Positions 43,323 through 52,056 of a stretch of 64,000 nt of DNA are shown in pieces. The stretch's first letter is position 1; each line of letters opens with the position of its first letter. The notes under the pieces were generated by a model. That model made no database searches. It had not been told where the DNA came from and saw only the letters and a list, made by a program, of their open reading frames with translations. The translations under genes and the position numbers were made by a program. Source of the DNA: Pseudanabaena sp. M085S1SP2A07QC (GTDB lineage: Bacteria > Cyanobacteriota > Cyanobacteriia > Pseudanabaenales > Pseudanabaenaceae); NCBI GenBank assembly GCA_020404895.1, contig JADBWK010000090.1, positions 34,892 through 98,891 on the forward strand. Reading direction: 5' to 3'.

Positions 43323-44342
43323 GTAATTCAAACGTTGCTCCACTTCGCCATGCTCTTTCAGTAAAGCCGCTAGTCGATGCCTCATGATGATTCCTGGTTT
43401 ATCCGACGGCATATGTTGCTCCTCAGATAGAGACAATGGCGCATCAAACTCAGTGGTTTCCAATACATCACGATCTTCTTGCGTCACCTGACGATCAAAG
43501 GCAATGATGTCAGCCGCTTTTGCATCATCTTCTGTATCATTTCGTAAACAGAACTGAACTAACTGAGTCGTCTGATCATCAATGGGAGTATAAGCCGTAA
43601 AAATTAGATGAATCAAGCCATTGGGATATTGAATTTTCAGCGTGCGGGCAAATGGCATATACCAAGTGCGTTCGTTAGTACGAATCGTCTTTTCGGAAGT
43701 GATTCCTAAATTCTTTTTTTGGAGGTCTGGATTCAGAACTTCTACCCAATGCTTCATCACAAAGCCAGTGTCAGTTTCTATGGTTTCGTCGATAGGTGGT
43801 GGCACTGGGTTACTCTGATCACCCCATGATGAGGCATGGACAAAATGTCCATGAGCGCTATCAAAGGAGTTTTCGATCACCCTTAAGCCTCCTACTTTCC
43901 ATGTTTCATAAAACTCATGAATCATGCGGAAAGATGGGTCTGTCACTGCTGCAATCTCAGGAATTGGATGCAATGGCTGCGGATCTAAACACACCCAAAT
44001 ATATCCATATCGCTCGACACATTGATAAGATGACACCCTGTAGGTTTTTGAGATCTTCTCATTCTCTAGCTGAGGTACTTTCACGCAGGTTCCCTCAGGG
44101 TTGTACGACCAGCCATGGTAAGGACAACGAATGCAGCCATCAATCACAACGCCTCTGGATAGCTGGGCTGATCGATGGCAGCATTGGTCAGCAACAGCAG
44201 CAGGTTTTCCATCTTTATCGATCCAGAGGGCAATCTTTTGTCCCAATAATTGAAATGGCTGGGGTTTGTCAGCAGAGAGTTGTGCGATCGGCATCACTGG
44301 ATACCAGAAGCGCTTAAGTACAGGTTGTTTGGTAACCAACAT
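43311..44342 (-). CDS. Rieske non-heme iron oxygenase (PaO/TIC55-like), copy 1
   Basis: 343 residues, paralog of the downstream copy and about the same length. Rieske ligands CCHRSAQLSRGVVIDGC..CPYHGWS, iron ligands in NSFDSAHGHFVHA. The last five residues (LNYPNL) are encoded in a hairpin, so the original end may have differed. Tandem duplication with retained catalytic residues points to substrate divergence. Soluble or membrane-peripheral; electron donor not identified nearby. Confidence 0.9.
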   Translation of the reverse strand: MLVTKQPVLKRFWYPVMPIAQLSADKPQPFQLLGQKIALWIDKDGKPAAVADQCCHRSAQLSRGVVIDGCIRCPYHGWSYNPEGTCVKVPQLENEKISKTYRVSSYQCVERYGYIWVCLDPQPLHPIPEIAAVTDPSFRMIHEFYETWKVGGLRVIENSFDSAHGHFVHASSWGDQSNPVPPPIDETIETDTGFVMKHWVEVLNPDLQKKNLGITSEKTIRTNERTWYMPFARTLKIQYPNGLIHLIFTAYTPIDDQTTQLVQFCLRNDTEDDAKAADIIAFDRQVTQEDRDVLETTEFDAPLSLSEEQHMPSDKPGIIMRHRLAALLKEHGEVEQRLNYPNL

Positions 44343-44805
44343 GAATATTAAACCTAGGATAGAGAAGTTTTTTGCAAGTGAATTTCACTGTGTTGTAGAT
44401 ATTACTAAGACAAAAGCCATACTTTCCTATCCCTATCTCACTGATAGTGTGAGCTCTATCAAAACTGTGCTCATAAATAACATTCAAAGATCAATGCGTA
44501 TACTGTATACAAGTTCTTGCTGTATCTAAGGCGAGTAGACAGGAAGTTTCTGTATATATAAATACAAAGAACTGTGGCTTAAAACCTTACCCAATCAAAT
44601 GAGAGGTAAATTAGGTGATGCATCAGAGATTTGCGAAAGAAGTGTCACAGCGATCGCTATGCTTGCCAATGCTACAAAGCTTAACCGAAGAGGACTTATG
44701 ATTGTATTCATAGAACATCGTGAAATATGGTAGCGTATCGCTTACAGCGCAAAGCGATGTAATAACAACTTTACCGAAAATCAGCAAAAGCACATCACCA
44801 TTGTC
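44343..44805. other. Intergenic gap upstream of livG
   Basis: 463 bp. A perfect 13-bp palindrome GTATACTGTATAC lies at 44498-44510 and a 44-codon ORF at 44599-44733, which looks random in composition. No RNA gene was recognised. The palindrome could be an operator. Confidence 0.45.
44498..44510. promoter_or_regulatory. Candidate operator palindrome
   Basis: GTATACTGTATAC, a perfect palindrome between the divergent Rieske and livG genes. The size and symmetry suit a dimeric HTH repressor; no matching second site was found by eye. Confidence 0.35.
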
Positions 44806-45585
44806 ATGAATATAAATAGCAAATCAATCTTAGCTATTCAGCAAGTAACCCGTCGCTTTGGGGGCTTAGTTGCCGTGAATGAAGTGTCATTTGATGTGCA
44901 AGAAAATGAAATCTTTGGCGTGATTGGACCAAACGGAGCAGGTAAGACGACACTGTTTAATACAATCACAGGATTAATTTCGCCGACGAGTGGCAAGGCT
45001 CTCTACGATGGGAAAGAAATCACTAACCGCCGTCCGCATCAGATTGCTAAATTTGGAATTGCAAGAACATTTCAGAACATCCGTTTATTCGGAGAACTAT
45101 CTGCTTTAGAGAATGTTGCGATCGCAAGACATCTCAGTACATCAACTGGAGTTTGGAATGGAATCTTAGGACTACCACCAACGGCAAATGAAGAGAAGCA
45201 AACCTATGATCGCGCCTTAGAATTATTAGAACTAGTGGGACTAAGTGATCGCGCTGAAGTTAAAGCCAAAAATTTCTCCTATGGCGATCAGCGCCGCCTA
45301 GAAATTGCTCGCGCCCTTGCGTTACAACCAAAACTATTACTACTAGATGAACCAGCCGCAGGGATGAATCCTAATGAAAAAGGGCAATTAAGTGATTTTA
45401 TTCGCAGTTTGCGCGATCACTTTGAACTCACAATTCTTCTGATCGAGCATCACGTCCCGTTAGTAATGGGACTATGCGATCGCATTGCAGTTTTGGATTT
45501 TGGGCAATTAATTGCGATCGGCAAGCCTGAAATTGTTAAATGCGATCGGGCTGTAATTGAAGCTTATTTGGGAGATGAAGGTTAA
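44806..45585 (+). CDS. livG: Branched-chain/neutral amino acid ABC transporter ATP-binding protein LivG
   Basis: 259 residues. Walker A GPNGAGKTT, Q-loop FQNIRLFGEL, signature SYGDQRRLEIARAL (a SYGDQ variant common in LivG), Walker B LLLLDEPAAGMNP, H-loop EHHV. Expected to pair with LivF. Isolated from the other liv genes. Followed by two hairpins. Confidence 0.93.
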   Translation: MNINSKSILAIQQVTRRFGGLVAVNEVSFDVQENEIFGVIGPNGAGKTTLFNTITGLISPTSGKALYDGKEITNRRPHQIAKFGIARTFQNIRLFGELSALENVAIARHLSTSTGVWNGILGLPPTANEEKQTYDRALELLELVGLSDRAEVKAKNFSYGDQRRLEIARALALQPKLLLLDEPAAGMNPNEKGQLSDFIRSLRDHFELTILLIEHHVPLVMGLCDRIAVLDFGQLIAIGKPEIVKCDRAVIEAYLGDEG

Positions 45586-45661
45586 GCCCAAAAGATAAAA
45601 AGGCAGTGCTTCGCACTGCCTTTTTATCTTTTGGGCATAAGGCTTGCTAAGCAAGCCTTAT
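45586..45661. terminator. Hairpin pair between convergent livG and metK
   Basis: GCCCAAAAGATAAAAAGGC-AGTGC arms with a TTC loop (45586-45636), then ATAAGGCTTGCTAAGCAAGC-CTTAT (45637-45661). Confidence 0.8.
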
Positions 45662-45667
45662 GGAATA

Positions 45668-46906
45668 TTAAACGCTCTTTTTCAAGAGTTCCACTTTGTC
45701 CAGACGTTCCCAAGGAAGGTCTAGATCGTTGCGTCCCATGTGACCATAAGCCGCGACATCTTGATAGAAACGACCATTGCGAGTACTAGGTAAATTTTGC
45801 AAATCAAAATTCTTAATAATTGCCGCAGGGCGCAAATCAAAATGATCCTTGACTAATCGGAGCAAAGTCTCTTCATCAACCTTTCCTGTACCAAAGGTTT
45901 CAATATGCATACTGGTAGGACGAGCCACACCGATCGCATAACTAATTTGTAACTCACATTTGCTAGCCAAACCTGCCGCCACAATATTTTTAGCAACATG
46001 ACGAGCAGCATAAGCAGCACTGCGATCGACTTTTGTCGGATCTTTGCCCGAAAAAGCACCGCCACCATGACGCGCATAGCCGCCGTAAGTATCAACAATA
46101 ATTTTACGCCCTGTTAGCCCTGAGTCACCTTGAGGTCCACCAATCACAAACTTTCCAGTGGGGTTAACCAGATAACGGGTTTGGTCACTTGGCTTGACTG
46201 ATGTATCAGCAAAGCTAGGTAAAACTACATGTGTCCAGAGATCGGCTTGAATACGTTCTTGTACTTTGGCTTCATCACTAAGTCCATCGATCGCAGCATC
46301 ATGCTGAGTCGAAATCAGGATCGTATCGATCGCTACAGGCTTATCACCTTCATAAACCACGGTGACTTGAGTTTTGCCATCAGGACGCAAATATGGCAAT
46401 GTGCTATTTTTACGAACCACTGATAACTGACGAGCAAGACGGTGAGCGATCGCGATCGGCATCGGCATAAACTCGGGTGTTTCGTCGCAAGCAAACCCAA
46501 ACATAATGCCTTGGTCACCAGCACCTACAGCTTCGATGTCCGCTTCTTCTTCCGCTCCAGTGCGGACTTCATGGGCAACATTCACCCCTTGAGCAATGTC
46601 TGGAGACTGTTCGTCAAGGGCTACCATTACTGCGCAGCTATTTGCCGAAAAGCCATTATCAGCATTGGTATAACCAATTTCAGCAATTTTTTTACGAGCA
46701 ATATCGACGTAGTTGACATGCGCTTTGGTGGTGATCTCCCCCGTGATCAAGACCAGACCCGTGTTAACCACAACCTCAGCTGCGACACGCGATCGCGGAT
46801 CTTGAGCCAATAAGGTATCAAGAATCGTATCGGAAATTTGATCACAAATTTTGTCAGGGTGACCTTCCGTAACTGATTCAGATGTAAATAAGAAGCGACT
46901 AGCCAA
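45668..46906 (-). CDS. metK: S-adenosylmethionine synthetase
   Basis: Makes SAM from methionine and ATP. 412 residues with [32 protein letters not shown] (here [12 protein letters not shown]), [19 protein letters not shown]. The start is TTG (46906), with GGAGG placed 8 nt upstream; no ATG fits better. No SAM riboswitch-like fold is seen in the short leader. Cytoplasmic tetramer. Confidence 0.96.
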   Translation of the reverse strand: MASRFLFTSESVTEGHPDKICDQISDTILDTLLAQDPRSRVAAEVVVNTGLVLITGEITTKAHVNYVDIARKKIAEIGYTNADNGFSANSCAVMVALDEQSPDIAQGVNVAHEVRTGAEEEADIEAVGAGDQGIMFGFACDETPEFMPMPIAIAHRLARQLSVVRKNSTLPYLRPDGKTQVTVVYEGDKPVAIDTILISTQHDAAIDGLSDEAKVQERIQADLWTHVVLPSFADTSVKPSDQTRYLVNPTGKFVIGGPQGDSGLTGRKIIVDTYGGYARHGGGAFSGKDPTKVDRSAAYAARHVAKNIVAAGLASKCELQISYAIGVARPTSMHIETFGTGKVDEETLLRLVKDHFDLRPAAIIKNFDLQNLPSTRNGRFYQDVAAYGHMGRNDLDLPWERLDKVELLKKSV

Positions 46907-46919
46907 CTATGTTTCCTCC
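46904..46919 (-). promoter_or_regulatory. Strong Shine-Dalgarno for the metK TTG start
   Basis: GGAGG-AAACATAG-TTG on the minus strand. It makes the TTG start convincing. Confidence 0.75.
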
Positions 46920-46989
46920 TAAACGCAAGAAGTAATAAGGCAAATTTTTGGTATCTCTTAAGATTTATCCATCATAGTACAAGGGGTCA

Positions 46990-47050
46990 AATGAAACCCT
47001 AAAAATAGGATGGGGCGCAAAGCGCCCCATCCTATTTTTAGGGTTTCATT
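46990..47050. repeat. Perfect 29-bp-arm hairpin between divergent metK and the YbjN-like gene
   Basis: AATGAAACCCTAAAAATAGG-ATGGGGCGC arms with an AAA loop. It sits between divergent promoters. Confidence 0.85.
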
Positions 47051-47134
47051 TTAAAATGTACCTGTATATAGGTATAGTCTGATTAATCTAAGTACTAATA
47101 TCTGATTGCCAAAATCAAAAAGTTGTCTAAACCT

Positions 47135-47626
47135 ATGGAGGCAAATAACTTGAAATTTCAAACTACTGCTCAAGAAGCCTGTTATGAAAAAGTAGTAACG
47201 TGGATGCAAGAGATATTTAGTAAATGTCCCTGCGCTCGCCAAGATATTCCAGGATTAGGCATATTTATGGGATCGGCGTTAGTAGAAGTATTGGTTTTTC
47301 CTTGGGATGGAGATGATGCAATTATTAACACGCGATCATATGTGGTAGTTGGTGCAGAATTAAAGCCAGACCTGATGCGATATTTGCTTGAAGAAAATGC
47401 CAAGATGATTTTTGGAGCCTTTGGCATATCGCCAGATAGTGAAATTCTGTTTGAACATTCAATCGTTGGCTCGACTTGTGACATGAAAGAGCTAGAAGCC
47501 TCAGTTAAAGCGGTGATGGAAATTGCTGACGAATATGATGACAAAATTGTCGATCGCTGGGGTGGCAAACGCGCCTTAGATCGTATTCATGCAGGCACAC
47601 TATCAAATAATGGCTGGTCATTATAA
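47135..47626 (+). CDS. YbjN/type III secretion chaperone-like domain protein
   Basis: 163 residues from ATG 47135. The fold pattern (IPGLGIFMGSALVEVLVFPW, NTRSYVVVGAELKPDLMRYLLEENAKMIFGAFGISPDSEILFEHSIVGSTC) is that of cyanobacterial YbjN-domain proteins. A GGAGG at 47137-47141 would instead serve a TTG at 47150, spacing 8 nt, giving a protein that begins LKFQTTAQ; that start is at least as likely. Role unknown, perhaps stress- or chaperone-related. Terminator hairpin follows. Confidence 0.75.
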   Translation: MEANNLKFQTTAQEACYEKVVTWMQEIFSKCPCARQDIPGLGIFMGSALVEVLVFPWDGDDAIINTRSYVVVGAELKPDLMRYLLEENAKMIFGAFGISPDSEILFEHSIVGSTCDMKELEASVKAVMEIADEYDDKIVDRWGGKRALDRIHAGTLSNNGWSL

Positions 47627-47664
47627 AAAGGAAAGGGGGCACTAAGTGCCCCCTTTCCTTTTTA
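47623..47664 (+). terminator. Terminator of the YbjN-like gene
   Basis: ATAAAAAGGAAAGGGGGCAC around TA-A, ending in TTTTTA. Confidence 0.8.
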
Positions 47665-47730
47665 TGAGAGCGCAAAGCACTATATTCTAGATAAGCACCT
47701 TGGCATAATTTAAAAACCCAGAAAAATCCT

Positions 47731-48897
47731 ATGCCTCAAACGATCGCTGATATTAATGCCAAAATCAAAGCTGGCAAAGCTAAAGTCCTTACTGCTACCG
47801 AACTCAAATCTCTTGTCGTAGATATCGGGGTAACTCAAGCTACTAAGCAAGTAGATGTGATCGTCACAGGTACATTCGAGCCGATGGAGTCTTCGGGGGC
47901 TGTGCTCAATTTAGGACATACTGATCCACCGATTAAGATCAGAACTTGCTGGATTGATGGAGTGCCTGCTTATGCAGGATTTGGGGCAGTAGATATTTAT
48001 TTAGGAGCAACTCAAGAAGCTGATCCTACCGATGAAGCACCGCAATATCGTGGCGGTGGTCATGTGATCGCTGATTTGATTGCAGGAAAGACTGTGAACT
48101 TTAAAGCGATCGGACATCCCAATGATTGCTATCCTCGCGCTAATTTTGAAACAACGATTACTAAGGAATCCATTAATCAATTCTATCTATTTAATCCCCG
48201 TAATCTCTATCAGAATTTTATTGTCGGGGTCAATGGTGGCGAAGAAACCCTCTACACCTATTTGGGACCACTTCAGCCCCGACTAGGCAATGCTGTTTAT
48301 TCTAATCCTGGAGCAATTTCGCCATTGTGGAACGATCCTGATCTGCAATTAATTGGTATTGGTACAAGAATCTTTATGGGTGGTGGCATTGGTTATGTTG
48401 CCTGGGAAGGTACGCAACATTTTCCATTACAAAAGCGGTTAGAAAATCGTACTCCCATTGGTCCTGCGGCTACTCTGGCTCTAATTGGTGATGCTAAGCA
48501 AATGACCTCTGATTGGGTACGTGGTTGCTATTTCCGTAATTATGGTGCATCATTGATGATGGGTGTAGCTGTCCCTCTTCCTGTAATTAATGAAGAAGTG
48601 GTAGCGAGGGCGGCTGTTTTGGATGAAGAGTTAGTCGCACCTATAATTGATTTCTCAATTCCCAGACGAGTACGCCCTATTTTTGGATCTGTTTCCTATG
48701 CTCAACTCAAGTCTGGCAAAATTACGATCGCAGGTTCAACAGTTCGTGCTGCGCCTTTAGCTAGTTTACATTTATCCGAAGAAGCCGCTAAAACCCTGAA
48801 GGATTGGATTGTGAAAGGAGAATTTACACTTACAGAACCTGTAGCAATGTTGCCAAGTGATCGCACATTTTTACCGCAAGATGTACGAGGGTTCTAG
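47731..48897 (+). CDS. DUF39 homocysteine biosynthesis protein
   Basis: 388 residues. DUF39/HcyBio family: ESSGAVLNLGHTDPPIK, GGGHVIADLIAGK, IGIGTRIFMGGGIGYVAWEGTQH, and the conserved C in RGCYFRNYG. Family members in anaerobes and methanogens take part in homocysteine formation from aspartate semialdehyde and sulfide; in cyanobacteria the role is less clear. Near metK in the genome, in keeping with methionine-cycle metabolism, but a separate transcript. Confidence 0.88.
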   Translation: MPQTIADINAKIKAGKAKVLTATELKSLVVDIGVTQATKQVDVIVTGTFEPMESSGAVLNLGHTDPPIKIRTCWIDGVPAYAGFGAVDIYLGATQEADPTDEAPQYRGGGHVIADLIAGKTVNFKAIGHPNDCYPRANFETTITKESINQFYLFNPRNLYQNFIVGVNGGEETLYTYLGPLQPRLGNAVYSNPGAISPLWNDPDLQLIGIGTRIFMGGGIGYVAWEGTQHFPLQKRLENRTPIGPAATLALIGDAKQMTSDWVRGCYFRNYGASLMMGVAVPLPVINEEVVARAAVLDEELVAPIIDFSIPRRVRPIFGSVSYAQLKSGKITIAGSTVRAAPLASLHLSEEAAKTLKDWIVKGEFTLTEPVAMLPSDRTFLPQDVRGF

Positions 48898-48925
48898 TTT
48901 TTGGTTTGGCACTCAATTTCAGTGA

Positions 48926-48966
48926 ATAGTCAGGGGGACGCGGCTTTGCCGCGTCCCCCTGACTAT
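48926..48966. repeat. Hairpin with GGGGGACGCGGC arms
   Basis: ATAGTCAGGGGGACGCGGC arms with a TTT loop, between the DUF39 gene and the Uma2 pseudogene. Confidence 0.8.
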
Positions 48967-49008
48967 ATCCCATGCTAAAATTAAGCCAACGTATCTCTCA
49001 GGGTTACT

Positions 49009-49847
49009 ATGGAAAGCACTCAAACTCTACTCAAGCCGACTGCTCCCCAACCCGTTCAAGAGGCTAAAATCAATCTCCCCGACCATAAACAACTCCCAGA
49101 CTCAGACGGAACCTTTGTGAAAAATTTTCAAGAACATCCACAAAGTATCGTTTTAACTAGCTCGATCGCACCAGTCTTAGAGAAATTACATCCCGATGGA
49201 CGTTACTGCATTGGTCAAGATAGCGGCATTTACTGGCGAATGATGGAGCCACCTGAAAAAGGAGCCGAAGCACCAGAATGGTTTTATGTGCCGAATGTAT
49301 CGCCGCTTCTCGATGGCGAATATCGTCGTTCTTATGTACTGTGGAAAGAATTTGTCTCGCCTTTAATTGCAATCGAATTTGTCTCTGGTAATGGATCAGA
49401 AGAACGAGATACAACGCCACCTAGTGAGACTGAAAAAGCTGGGAAATTCTGGGTTTACGAGCAAGCGATTCGGGTTCCCTTTTATGTGATTTTTGACGGA
49501 TTTAGAGACAATCTTGAGGCTTATCATTTGCTGGAAGTCGCTATGTCAAAATGCAACCTAATGATCGCGGACATTTTGCGATCGCGCCAATGGGTGTGGA
49601 ACTTGGGTTGATATTAGAGAATGGTGTGTCTTGGTTGCGCTGGTGGGATGAGTCGGGTAATTTATTGTTGACGGGTGATGAAAGGGCGATCGCGGAAAAA
49701 CAGGCGCGATTAGATGCTGAGGCGATCGCAAATCAACAAACTGCGATCACTGATCAAGAGCGTCTTGCCAAACAAGAAGCAGAACAAAAAGCCAAACGTC
49801 TTGCTGAAAAGCTCAGATCGCTGGATATTAATCCTGATGATCTGTAA
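49009..49847 (+). pseudogene. Uma2-family endonuclease, frameshifted
   Basis: The 5' frame (49009-49611) gives an Uma2/DUF820 domain: YCIGQDSGIYWR, VPNVSPLLDGEYRRSYVLWKEF, IEFVSGNGSEER, KFWVYEQAIRVPFYVIFDG. The family's usual next part (GSRYVKMQPNDRGHF, GVELGLI, VSWLRWWDESGNLLLTG and the coiled tail) is in another frame ending at 49847. The switch is near 49531-49536, where one base appears missing. Joined, the two give a normal ~280-residue protein. Could be a sequencing error or a real pseudogene. Confidence 0.82.
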
Positions 49848-50095
49848 TGCGATCGCTACAAAAGTTAGTGCAAATATGAAATTGCGATCGCTTGAATCAG
49901 AGAGTGTAGAGTATTTTGAGTAAAGTCTGGGATATATACAGAGAGACAATATCCGTCGATTTGTTCTTCCTTCGCGGAAACCACTCTTTAACTTTAATTC
50001 TTCTTCTTGGCAATTTCCTAGTAGACAGTCAAAGTATTATCCCCTTCCTCTTTGCACACTCCTTTCCGCTTAGTTTCTTTTTCAGCAAGCCCTAA

Positions 50096-50432
50096 CTAGG
50101 GATAAATTTTAGGGAACTCTTCAGGACTTTTGGTTACTTGTACAGCCCCAGAACTATAGCAATCATATTTCCTAAATTCTTGAAGCTCAAATTTTTCTTC
50201 AATAAGTTTATATTCAGCAGCAGATCCACAGCCGCCAGCACATATTCCTTTATGAAAAGCTCTAAGAGTATTGTCTTCTGGGAAGAATTGAGCTACGCCA
50301 GAAATCATTAGTAATTCAGTTTTTTGGATTTTCCCAGATTCAATAAGCGATGGATCTAAAGTGTTAAAAGAGATGATTTTTGCTTTTGGAGTTACAGAGT
50401 TTTCAGATTTGAATTGGCGGATTTTGATTTAA
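50096..50432 (-). pseudogene. 5'-truncated hypothetical gene fragment
   Basis: A 70-residue ORF from ATG 50308 (ISGVAQFFPEDNTLRAF, CAGGCGSAAEYKLI, ending KSPEEFPKIYP) has normal protein composition. Its frame stays open 41 more codons upstream without an ATG, up to a TAA beside a hairpin (50441-50473). So it looks like the remaining 3' part of a larger gene. Family not recognised. The stretch 49848-50095 holds nothing I can name. Confidence 0.4.
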
Positions 50433-50476
50433 ATCACAAAAGCAAGAAGCGCTGCAAAGCACCGCTTCTTGCTGAG

Positions 50477-51991
50477 CTATTCTACCAGAGCAATATGACT
50501 AGGCTTGGTGTGATTAGAAGCGATCGCATCGGCGGAACTCTCGATCATTTTGGTGGCAAAGTTGGGAACTAGTCCAAAAAACACGATGATCAGCGCGAGA
50601 GCGATCGCAGGAAATTTTTCTTGCCATTTCGCAAAGGGAAAATTACTGATCGGTGGTTGACTGGCAGCTTTTTCGACAGCAAGCCGACCAAAAAACACGC
50701 GATCAATCATGATGAGGAAATAGACCGCAGTTAATCCAGTTCCAATCATACAGAGAAGCGTTTGGATTGGGAACACCGCAAAACTGCTACGGAAAATCAC
50801 AAATTCAGCAATAAACCCAATCATTCCTGGTGTCCCTGCGCTTGCCATAGCCGCCAAAATCATCAGCGAACCTGTAATTGGTAAACCACGTTCAGGGTTG
50901 AGCAAACCATTGAGGGATTTGATATCTCGGGTTCCCGTTTTCTTGTAAACAATACCCACCAGAATAAATAGTAGTGCCGAGATGAGACCATGACTGACCA
51001 TCTGAAAAGTAGCCCCTACTAGTGACAATGGCGTAGCAGCGGCTAAGGCTAGCAGGATATAACCCATATGTCCTACAGAGCTATAGGCAACCATTTTTTT
51101 CATGTCAGTTTGGGTGATTGCGGTAAGACATCCATAAATGACACTGACAACAGCCCAAACAGCTAGAAACGGGGCGATTGCTTGCCATGCCTCGGGCAGT
51201 AAACCCAGTCCAAATCGCAATAGACCATAAGTTCCTAGTTTCAGCAAAACTCCTGCGAGTAACGTAGAAACTGGGGTTGAGGCTTCAACGTGAGCATCGG
51301 GTAACCATGTATGCAATGGCACGATGGGAATTTTGATGCCAAAGCCAAGGAGTAGCAGAACTAGCAAAATTCCTTTGGTCGTTGTCGATACGCCTTCAAG
51401 ATTTAAGTCTTGATAATTAAATGTAAAAGCTGTATCACCACTGCCCAAAAACGCCATACCAAAGAAAGCCGCTAAGATCAGCACCCCTGAGATGGCAGTA
51501 TAAATTAAAAACTTGGTAGCCGCATAACCACGTTTTTCTCCTCCCCAAATTGCAATTAATAGGTAGAGTGGGATTAGTTCAATTTCAAAGAAAAGGAAAA
51601 AGAGGAGTAAATTTTGAGAAAGAAATGCTCCATTGACACCGCCCCCAAGCAGTAATAGCAATGGAAAATAGAGTCGAGGACGTTGGACATCATTGCTGAT
51701 GTAGGTAGCGACAATCAGCAATAATCCATTCATTAGAACTAGTGGGAAGGATAGACCATCAACACCTAGTCGATAGGTGAGTCCGATCGGATCTAACCAA
51801 GCTAAGGACTCGCTTAATTGGGTTGTGGATAGACTAATATCAAATTTGGTGATTAAGAAGAGAGACCATCCAAATGTAGCGATCGCAATTCCCAATGACA
51901 ATCGACGTAACCGCTGGGAATCAATGGCTGCTCCCGCTAAAATGATAAGAATCGCACCTGCGATCGGTACCCAAACTAATGTACTAAGCAT
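50477..51991 (-). CDS. ndhD: NADH dehydrogenase-like complex subunit NdhD (CO2-uptake type)
   Basis: 504 residues, about 14 TM segments, proton-channel subunit of NDH-1. The family motifs LFFLFFEIELIPLYLLIAIWGG, ATKFLIYTAISG, PLHTWLPDAHVEASTPVSTLLAGVLLKLGTYG are clear, including the conserved Glu and Lys of proton transfer. It follows ndhF on the same strand (60-bp gap), the arrangement of NdhF3/D3 or NdhF4/D4 pairs that drive CO2 hydration. Located in the thylakoid membrane. Confidence 0.94.
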   Translation of the reverse strand: MLSTLVWVPIAGAILIILAGAAIDSQRLRRLSLGIAIATFGWSLFLITKFDISLSTTQLSESLAWLDPIGLTYRLGVDGLSFPLVLMNGLLLIVATYISNDVQRPRLYFPLLLLLGGGVNGAFLSQNLLLFFLFFEIELIPLYLLIAIWGGEKRGYAATKFLIYTAISGVLILAAFFGMAFLGSGDTAFTFNYQDLNLEGVSTTTKGILLVLLLLGFGIKIPIVPLHTWLPDAHVEASTPVSTLLAGVLLKLGTYGLLRFGLGLLPEAWQAIAPFLAVWAVVSVIYGCLTAITQTDMKKMVAYSSVGHMGYILLALAAATPLSLVGATFQMVSHGLISALLFILVGIVYKKTGTRDIKSLNGLLNPERGLPITGSLMILAAMASAGTPGMIGFIAEFVIFRSSFAVFPIQTLLCMIGTGLTAVYFLIMIDRVFFGRLAVEKAASQPPISNFPFAKWQEKFPAIALALIIVFFGLVPNFATKMIESSADAIASNHTKPSHIALVE

Positions 51992-52019
51992 ATTTGATTA
52001 AAAGATAATAATTAAAACC

Positions 52020-52056
52020 AATAAAAGTTCAGCGCCATATGCGCTGAACTTTTATT
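52020..52056. terminator. Hairpin between ndhF and ndhD
   Basis: AATAAAAGTTCAGCGC arms with CATAT loop. It contains the ndhF stop codon. Could attenuate readthrough into ndhD. Confidence 0.75.

Noticed and set aside
44599..44733. 44-codon ORF upstream of livG
   Set aside because: Composition and length are compatible with chance and there is no ribosome-binding site worth the name.
46907..46989. Possible SAM riboswitch in front of metK
   Set aside because: The leader is short and no conserved SAM-aptamer stems could be drawn.
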